DNA of 8,968 nt from Ktedonobacterales bacterium. Its GTDB lineage: Bacteria; Chloroflexota; Ktedonobacteria; Ktedonobacterales; JADMIN01. The position numbers and the translations under genes are program-made. The notes below the pieces were generated by a model. It did not search any database. It worked only from the letters and a program-made list of their open reading frames with translations, and was not told the DNA's origin. Every line of letters starts with the position of its first letter. Positions within the stretch are counted from its first letter, which is position 1. This document shows positions 4,333 to 8,968 of this stretch, piece after piece. The stretch lies in assembly GCA_015478575.1 (NCBI GenBank), contig JADMIN010000067.1:1-8968 (forward strand). Direction: 5' to 3'.

Positions 4333-6972
4333 TCATGACGCGCAACCGAGCGCGAGCAAGCGCTGGCGCGTGGCCTCCGCCTCCGGGCTGCCAAGCTGCT
4401 CGTAGATGGTCAACGCCTCACGGAAGCCAGCGCACGCGGCCTCATGCGCGCCCTCCACACGCTCCAGCTCGGCCAGCCACCAGCGTGCCTCAGCGACGAG
4501 TGATGGCTGCTGAACATACCGCGCCAGCCGCAATGCCTCGGTCAACTCCTCACGCGCCAGCGTCGCTTCTCCGGCCTGCAAATCGAGCGCACCCATATTC
4601 TGTAGTTCGGTGGATTGGGCCGCGAGATTGCCTTGCTGGCGGGCCAATTCCAGCGCCCGCAGAAAGCCGGGCCGCGCCTCATTCAGCAGGCCAGCATCGG
4701 CATCAAGAATAGCGAGGTCGTGCGTGGCCGTGAGTTCTTCCGCTTGGTCGCCAAGCTCTCGCGCCAAGCGCAGCACCTGCTCAGACCGCTCCCGCGCTTG
4801 CGCCGCGTTTCCCTCTTTGCGGTCACGCACAGCCAGGCCACGCAAGGCCCTCAGCTCCACTTCGCGATCACCCAGTTGGCGCGCCAGTTCTAACACGCGC
4901 TCGTACCCAGCCCGCGCCTTCTCTCGGTGTTCCCCCTCGGCGTCGAGGACGGCTATCGCCAAGACTTCATCACATTCCTCCCTGAGGTCGCCGAGTTGGC
5001 GCGCCAGGGCCAGCGCACGCTCGTACCCAGCACGGGCCTCCTCACGACGCCCGGTCAGCGACTGCATGACCGCCAATTCATGATAGGCCCACAGTTGCTC
5101 GCGCAGATCTCCCAACGCTCTTGCCGCGTCCAGTGCCCACGGCCGGGCGATGCGCGACTCATCGGCCCGCCCGCGTACGAACCAGTAGCGGTTGAGCGCG
5201 TGGGCCAGCGCAAGGACGCCAGCATGGTGGCCGTGGGCATGCGCCCAGGCCAGCGCGCCCATTAAGCCCGCCGCCTCAGCCTCCAGCGCATCCATGCCCG
5301 CATAGCCGCGATGGGCCTGCGCGTATTGGTACCAATAGGCAACCGCGGCATCGCCCAGCCGCTCGACCGTCGGGCGCGGCATCGCCTCGAGCTGCTCCTC
5401 GGCGTATTTGCGCAGCAGTGGGTGCAGGCGCAAGCGGCCGTTGGGCTGTGGATCAACCAGTGAAAGACCAACCAGGGCATCGAGATCACCATCTACTCGC
5501 TCGTCGCTGGCGCCCCCACCTGTCGTGGAGGATGGATCAGCCGCGACGTGAGCCAGTGCCTGGGCAGCAGCCCGTGGGAATGTGGCGCCCTCCAAGAGCG
5601 AGAGGCCCGCAAAGAGTCGCTGCTGCGTCGCCGAGAGGACCGCCCAGGAACGATCAAAGCGCGGGCGCACACTGCGCTGTTGCGCGGTCGCGGCATCGGC
5701 GGCGGTCGCGTGCATGGCGCCCGCCTCTAGGCCATCGTGCCGCACCTCGGCCACGATTTCCGCCAGCGAGCGTCGCTGCACACCCGCATAGGCGGCGGCA
5801 AGCTCCAAAGCCAGTGGCAAGCCACCCACCAGCGTCACCAGCGCGTTCAGGTCGTCGCGCTCGTCAGGTCGCGGGCGCGCGGGGTCTACCTGCCGCAGAC
5901 GTTGCGTGAAGAGGCGCACGGCATCAGGATCGGGCAGCGGCTCCAGTTGGAGGGCGCGCACGCGAGCGGGGGCGACGGCTTGGCGTGCGGTGAGCAGCAA
6001 CGTTGCCTGGCCTCCGGCCAGGGTATCGAGTACGGCCTCAGCCGACAGCCCCGGCTCGATATTGTCGAGCGCCAGCAGCAGGCGTGGGCGGTCGGGAACA
6101 TGGAGCGCGGCACGCAGGGCGGTACGGCGCCGCTCGGCCTCGGGCAGTGCGGCCACCGCCTCGGCACCCAGGGCACGGGCGACGCGAGACCATAGCTCGC
6201 CAAGCCCCTCAGCGTCGGTCAGCCCCTCGCAAGAGATCCAGGCCGCGCCGCCGGGGAAGGCCGTGCGGTCGCCCGCCAGGCGCGCCACCGCCTCGGCGGC
6301 CAGGGCGGTCTTGCCAATACCCGCCAGTCCCTCCACGGCGAAGATGCCCACCGCGTCGGCGCTCGCGGCGTTGCCGTCCCTGGCGTTGGCCCCTTCGCGG
6401 AGCGCGGCCATAAGCCGCTCCAGCGCCTCATCGCGCCCGATGAGGCTGGCGGGTCGCGGTAGGCCGCTGGGCGAGACCACGCCCTCGGGCACAGCGGCGA
6501 CGTTGGCGGCGGCACGCTGCCCAGCCCGCGCGGCAAACTGCGCGAACTCCTCACGCGCGGCCTGCCGCCCGGCCTCAGCGCCCGCGGCAGCGACGCCCGC
6601 TCGTTTGGCCGTCTCGACCTCCGCCTCATACTGGCGTTCAGCCCCCATCGCCAAGATGAAGAGGAGGCCGAGGAGCGCTAGCACCACGCCTGACGCCACC
6701 GGCTGGCCCTGGATCAGACTCCACAGCGCGCGCACCTGGGTGAACGCGGCATCCCTGAAACCCGCTGGGCCGACCGCGGCCAGCAGCAGGAGGATATTGG
6801 TCGCCAGCCCCAGCCCAACGAGCACGGCCAAGCCTTTATACGCCAGCAGGGGCCAACGCAGCGCGGGGTGGACGTGAGGAAGCCGGGCCAGTTGACGTGG
6901 CCGCTCGGCCGTCGCCACCGCACCGCCCTGGCGGGCGATTTCGTCGGGGATGTGCTCGGGTGCCTGGGCCAT
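4333..6972 (-). CDS. Membrane-anchored STAND/NB-ARC NTPase with C-terminal TPR repeats
   Basis: An 879-residue protein with layered domains. Residues 1-40 are polar. Two hydrophobic segments (about 42-66 and 91-109) form a membrane hairpin, followed by an Ala/Glu/Arg-rich helical linker (111-160, possible coiled coil). The NB-ARC/STAND NTPase spans about 172-420: Walker A GLAGIGKT (215-222), Walker B LLLALD (298-303, D303), sensor-1-like LLLTAR (325-330) and GLPLAL (384-389). A winged-helix region follows, with LHPLLR (516-521) in the place of the MHD-type motif. Residues 623-862 are six TPR-like units. Such proteins are ATP-dependent switches: the repeats sense a ligand or protein, the NTPase oligomerises, and an attached effector responds. 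No enzymatic effector is seen; the membrane hairpin may be an anchor or the effector itself. The start at 6972 has GGAGG 5 bases upstream. The gene is complete, on its own, divergent from the biotin carboxylase gene. Architecture is secure; a role in defence or signalling is inference. Confidence 0.9.
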   Translation of the reverse strand: MAQAPEHIPDEIARQGGAVATAERPRQLARLPHVHPALRWPLLAYKGLAVLVGLGLATNILLLLAAVGPAGFRDAAFTQVRALWSLIQGQPVASGVVLALLGLLFILAMGAERQYEAEVETAKRAGVAAAGAEAGRQAAREEFAQFAARAGQRAAANVAAVPEGVVSPSGLPRPASLIGRDEALERLMAALREGANARDGNAASADAVGIFAVEGLAGIGKTALAAEAVARLAGDRTAFPGGAAWISCEGLTDAEGLGELWSRVARALGAEAVAALPEAERRRTALRAALHVPDRPRLLLALDNIEPGLSAEAVLDTLAGGQATLLLTARQAVAPARVRALQLEPLPDPDAVRLFTQRLRQVDPARPRPDERDDLNALVTLVGGLPLALELAAAYAGVQRRSLAEIVAEVRHDGLEAGAMHATAADAATAQQRSVRPRFDRSWAVLSATQQRLFAGLSLLEGATFPRAAAQALAHVAADPSSTTGGGASDERVDGDLDALVGLSLVDPQPNGRLRLHPLLRKYAEEQLEAMPRPTVERLGDAAVAYWYQYAQAHRGYAGMDALEAEAAGLMGALAWAHAHGHHAGVLALAHALNRYWFVRGRADESRIARPWALDAARALGDLREQLWAYHELAVMQSLTGRREEARAGYERALALARQLGDLREECDEVLAIAVLDAEGEHREKARAGYERVLELARQLGDREVELRALRGLAVRDRKEGNAAQARERSEQVLRLARELGDQAEELTATHDLAILDADAGLLNEARPGFLRALELARQQGNLAAQSTELQNMGALDLQAGEATLAREELTEALRLARYVQQPSLVAEARWWLAELERVEGAHEAACAGFREALTIYEQLGSPEAEATRQRLLALGCAS
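4387..5106 (-). repeat. Six 40-residue TPR-like repeats within the STAND protein
   Basis: Residues 623-862 repeat with a strict 40-residue (120-base) period, each unit ending in a motif like ALALARQLGD, VLELARQLGD, VLRLARELGD, ALELARQQGN, ALRLARYVQQ and ALTIYEQLGS. The first two units are closest: ARAGYERALALARQLGD and ARAGYERVLELARQLGD are nearly identical in protein and DNA (near 4989-5038 and 4869-4918 on the plus strand). Forty-residue TPR-like units are typical of repeats following bacterial NB-ARC domains and form a superhelical binding surface. Confidence 0.85.
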
Positions 6973-7065
6973 GCCGCCCTCCTCTGCTGTGTGTTCGCCT
7001 TCCCAGTGGGGGAAGAAGTTAGGGATTGGTGCCCGCGGCCGACCTATCTATCAGCCGTTACACGC

Positions 7066-7094
7066 AGGATACTCAAGATGGCGACGTTTGGCAA
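7066..7094 (-). promoter_or_regulatory. Candidate sigma-70-type promoter of the STAND gene
   Basis: On the minus strand, TTGCCA (complement of 7089-7094) and TATCCT (complement of 7066-7071) are separated by exactly 17 bases. They match TTGACA and TATAAT at four positions each. The predicted transcript would start near 7058 and give a leader of roughly 85 bases. It is the best candidate in the divergent gap, but two mismatches per box leave doubt. Confidence 0.4.
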
Positions 7095-7174
7095 GCGCTG
7101 GACGAGCGAAGACCGCCATGTGCCGACGCACGCGCTGATCACAAGGACGCGCTGGTCGCTCACGCTCCCTTCCG

Positions 7175-7183
7175 TGTTATGAT
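7175..7183 (+). promoter_or_regulatory. Candidate extended -10 promoter of the biotin carboxylase gene
   Basis: TGTTATGAT contains the TGn extension and the -10 hexamer TATGAT (7178-7183, one mismatch to TATAAT), 49 bases before the ATG at 7233. No good -35 hexamer is visible 16-18 bases upstream, which is tolerated by extended -10 promoters. A second A/T-rich hexamer TAAAAT lies at 7191-7196 and could be an alternative or simply the melted start region. Confidence 0.4.
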
Positions 7184-7232
7184 TCGGGGGTAAAATCGAG
7201 GCACCAGACCTCTATGAGAAGATGAGGGCCAC

Positions 7233-8846
7233 ATGGCACGGAGCACTTCCCGTTCCTCTTCCCCTCTCCGGCGCGACGGGGCGGATCAGAGAGCGGTATT
7301 TCCATTCCAGAAAGTCTTGATCGCCAATCGTGGCGAGATCGCGCTGCGCATCGTCCGCGCGTGCCGTGACCTGGGGTTGATCTCCGTCGCGGTCTATAGC
7401 GACGCTGACCGCGACGCGGCGCACGTTCGCCTGGCCGACGAGGCGGTTCACATCGGCGCGTCCCCCGCCGCGGAGAGCTATCTGCACATCGGTAAGATTC
7501 TCGACGCGGCCAAGCAGACTGGCGCGGGCGCCATCCACCCCGGCTATGGCTTTCTCTCGGAGAATGCCGATTTCGCTGATGCCTGTGTCGCCGCTGGGCT
7601 GGTCTTCGTTGGGCCACCGGGGCGCGTGATGCGCGCGATGGGCGAGAAGACCGCCGCGCGCCGTGTCGCTCAGGAGGCTGGCGTGCCGGTCGTGCCAGGC
7701 TTCGACGCCGGGCTGGAGGACGCGGCTGAGGCCGCGCGACTGGCCGAGCGGGTCGGCTACCCGATCATGCTGAAGGCGGCGGCGGGCGGCGGCGGCAAGG
7801 GCATCCGCTTCGTCCATCGCCCTGACGAGTTGGAGGCGGCGCTGCGACTGGCGCGCAGCGAGGCGCAGGGGGCATTCGGCGACAGCACCGTCTATCTGGA
7901 GAAGGCGATCATGCCCGCGCGGCACATCGAGGTGCAGATTCTCGGTGATACACATGGCAACATCGTCCACCTGGGCGAGCGCGAATGCTCAGTGCAGCGG
8001 CGCCATCAGAAGCTAATCGAGGAATCGCCCTCTGTTGCGCTCGATGACGCGCTGCGCGCGCGCTTCACCGAGGCGGCGGTGCGCCTGGGCCGCGCGGTGG
8101 GCTACGTCAACGCTGGCACGTGCGAGTTCCTGCTCGGCCCCGACGGTGGCTTCTATTTCCTCGAAGTCAACGCGCGCCTCCAGGTGGAGCATCCCGTCAC
8201 GGAATTGGTCACGGGGCTGGACCTCGTGCGCGAGCAACTGCGCGTGGCGGCGGGCCTGCCCCTCAGCTTCCGCCAGGAGGAGGTGATCTTCCGTGGGCAC
8301 GCCATCGAGGCGCGCATCACCGCCGAGGACCCACTCAACCGCTTTCTTCCCTCCTCTGGACGCATCGCGGCGCTGAGCCAACCGATGGGGCCGGGAGTGC
8401 GGCTGGATACGGGCCTCTCTGATGGCATGCGCATTCCCCTCTTCTATGATTCGCTGCTCGCCAAGCTCGTCTGCTGGGGGCAGACGCGCGAGGAGGCGGT
8501 GGCACGGCTGCGACGCGCGCTGGATGAATACACCATCGCGGGCGTGCGCACCACCATTCCCTTCGCGCAGTGGATTACGCGCCATCCCCGCTTCCTCAAG
8601 GGCGACCTCTCCACGGACTTCATCGCGGAAGAGTGGCATCCAGAGCGCTCGCCTGCCGCCCCGCTCAAGGAGGCGAGCGAGGTGGAGATGGACGCGGAGC
8701 AGGTGGCGGCGCTGGCCGCGGCGCTGCTGGCGCAGGATCTGGGGCAGGCGCGGGCACGCCGCCGCCACATCGGTGAGGCGGCCCGCGAGGATGGCTCGCG
8801 CTGGCGCTCCGCGGGGCGGCGCGCCGCGCTGGGCGGCGGCTCGTGA
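7233..8846 (+). CDS. accC: Biotin carboxylase subunit of an acetyl-/propionyl-CoA carboxylase
   Basis: Biotin carboxylase uses ATP and bicarbonate to carboxylate the biotin of a carrier protein, the first half of malonyl-CoA or methylmalonyl-CoA synthesis in the cytosol. The N-domain begins at KVLIANRGEIALRI (27-40). The ATP-grasp loop is KAAAGGGGKGI (181-191). The bicarbonate/biotin site includes C252 and K260 (ECSVQRRHQK). The metal and catalytic segment EVNARLQVEHPVTE has E311, N313, R315 and E319, and R361 lies in EARITAEDP; these align with E288, N290, R292, E296 and R338 of E. coli AccC, so activity is expected. At 537 residues it exceeds the usual ~450. There is a 25-residue Ser/Arg-rich head with no alternative ATG or GTG inside it, and a tail (about 470-537) with an Ala-rich helix and SRWRSAGR but no biotinylation motif (AMKM). 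A carrier protein must therefore be encoded elsewhere. GAGGG (7224-7228) precedes ATG 7233 closely. Whether it serves acetyl-CoA or another acyl-CoA is undecided. Confidence 0.93.
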   Translation: MARSTSRSSSPLRRDGADQRAVFPFQKVLIANRGEIALRIVRACRDLGLISVAVYSDADRDAAHVRLADEAVHIGASPAAESYLHIGKILDAAKQTGAGAIHPGYGFLSENADFADACVAAGLVFVGPPGRVMRAMGEKTAARRVAQEAGVPVVPGFDAGLEDAAEAARLAERVGYPIMLKAAAGGGGKGIRFVHRPDELEAALRLARSEAQGAFGDSTVYLEKAIMPARHIEVQILGDTHGNIVHLGERECSVQRRHQKLIEESPSVALDDALRARFTEAAVRLGRAVGYVNAGTCEFLLGPDGGFYFLEVNARLQVEHPVTELVTGLDLVREQLRVAAGLPLSFRQEEVIFRGHAIEARITAEDPLNRFLPSSGRIAALSQPMGPGVRLDTGLSDGMRIPLFYDSLLAKLVCWGQTREEAVARLRRALDEYTIAGVRTTIPFAQWITRHPRFLKGDLSTDFIAEEWHPERSPAAPLKEASEVEMDAEQVAALAAALLAQDLGQARARRRHIGEAAREDGSRWRSAGRRAALGGGS

Positions 8847-8853
8847 CGCGGTT

Positions 8854-8881
8854 GTGCCGCTGTCCGGCCACAGGGGGGCAC
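8854..8881 (+). other. Hairpin just after the biotin carboxylase stop
   Basis: GTGCC (8854-8858) pairs with GGCAC (8877-8881), and inside it CTGT (8860-8863) pairs with ACAG (8870-8873) around CCGGCC. The stem begins eight bases after the stop codon and has an asymmetric internal bulge. No T run follows, so it is more likely an mRNA 3'-end stabiliser or a chance GC fold than an intrinsic terminator. Confidence 0.35.
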
Positions 8882-8942
8882 ACAGGGGTGGAGAGGTCAT
8901 GAGCAGGTGGCTATATAGTTGAGAGGTGGTCATAAATCAAAG

Positions 8943-8968
8943 CCACGCCGGCTTGTATGCTGGTGTGG
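8943..8968 (+). terminator. Strong hairpin at the right edge, probable intrinsic terminator cut by the window end
   Basis: CCACGCCGGC (8943-8952) pairs along all ten positions with GCTGGTGTGG (8959-8968) around the loop TTGTAT, with two G-T pairs. It is preceded by AAAG (8939-8942), which would extend the stem if the next bases were CTTT. That is the usual form of a rho-independent terminator, possibly bidirectional. The window stops exactly at the end of the stem, so the T run cannot be seen. Confidence 0.5.

Noticed and set aside
5906..6877. 323-codon plus-strand frame opposite the STAND gene
   Set aside because: Ser/Arg/Ala-rich translation with no domain, lying entirely over the NB-ARC and membrane coding region of a well-supported gene.
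8923..8968. Start of another gene at the right edge
   Set aside because: Open frames exist to the edge but are under 16 codons and overlap a strong hairpin; nothing supports translation.

Overview
The window is high-GC, gene-dense bacterial DNA with long open frames and G/C-rich third codon positions. A standalone receiver protein, an Eis-type acetyltransferase, a large membrane-anchored STAND/NB-ARC-TPR protein and an unfused biotin carboxylase with an alpha-helical tail together suggest a high-GC Chloroflexota-like or actinobacterial-like soil or thermophilic bacterium. This is an inference from gene style only; no rRNA or other phylogenetic marker is present.

Layout, left to right. (1) 1-891, minus: the N-terminal 297 residues of a di-heme b-type cytochrome of the thiosulfate reductase/Ni,Fe-hydrogenase type, running off the left edge. 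(2) 1238-1645, plus: a single-domain CheY-like response regulator. (3) A 426-base gap with no convincing gene, only a possible short antisense frame. (4) 2072-3301, plus: a complete Eis-family GNAT N-acetyltransferase. (5) 3494-4207, plus: an alpha/beta hydrolase with an intact Ser-Asp-His triad, with a perfect tandem duplication of 17-18 bases in the spacer on each side. (6) 4333-6972, minus: an 879-residue protein with two membrane segments, an NB-ARC/STAND NTPase and six 40-residue TPR-like repeats, convergent with the hydrolase. (7) A divergent promoter region, 6973-7232. (8) 7233-8846, plus: the biotin carboxylase subunit of an acyl-CoA carboxylase, followed by 122 bases with two hairpins.

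The genes do not look like one operon. Strands alternate, spacers of 125-425 bases separate them, and each gene has its own ribosome binding site. They cover separate jobs: respiratory electron transfer, phosphorelay signalling, acetyl transfer, ester or related hydrolysis, STAND signalling, and carboxylation for fatty-acid or propionyl-CoA metabolism. No mobile element, CRISPR array, tRNA or rRNA was seen. The most interesting item is the membrane-anchored STAND-TPR protein. Its domain order resembles prokaryotic conflict-system sensors, but no neighbouring gene confirms such a role, and a wholly new system cannot be claimed from this sequence.
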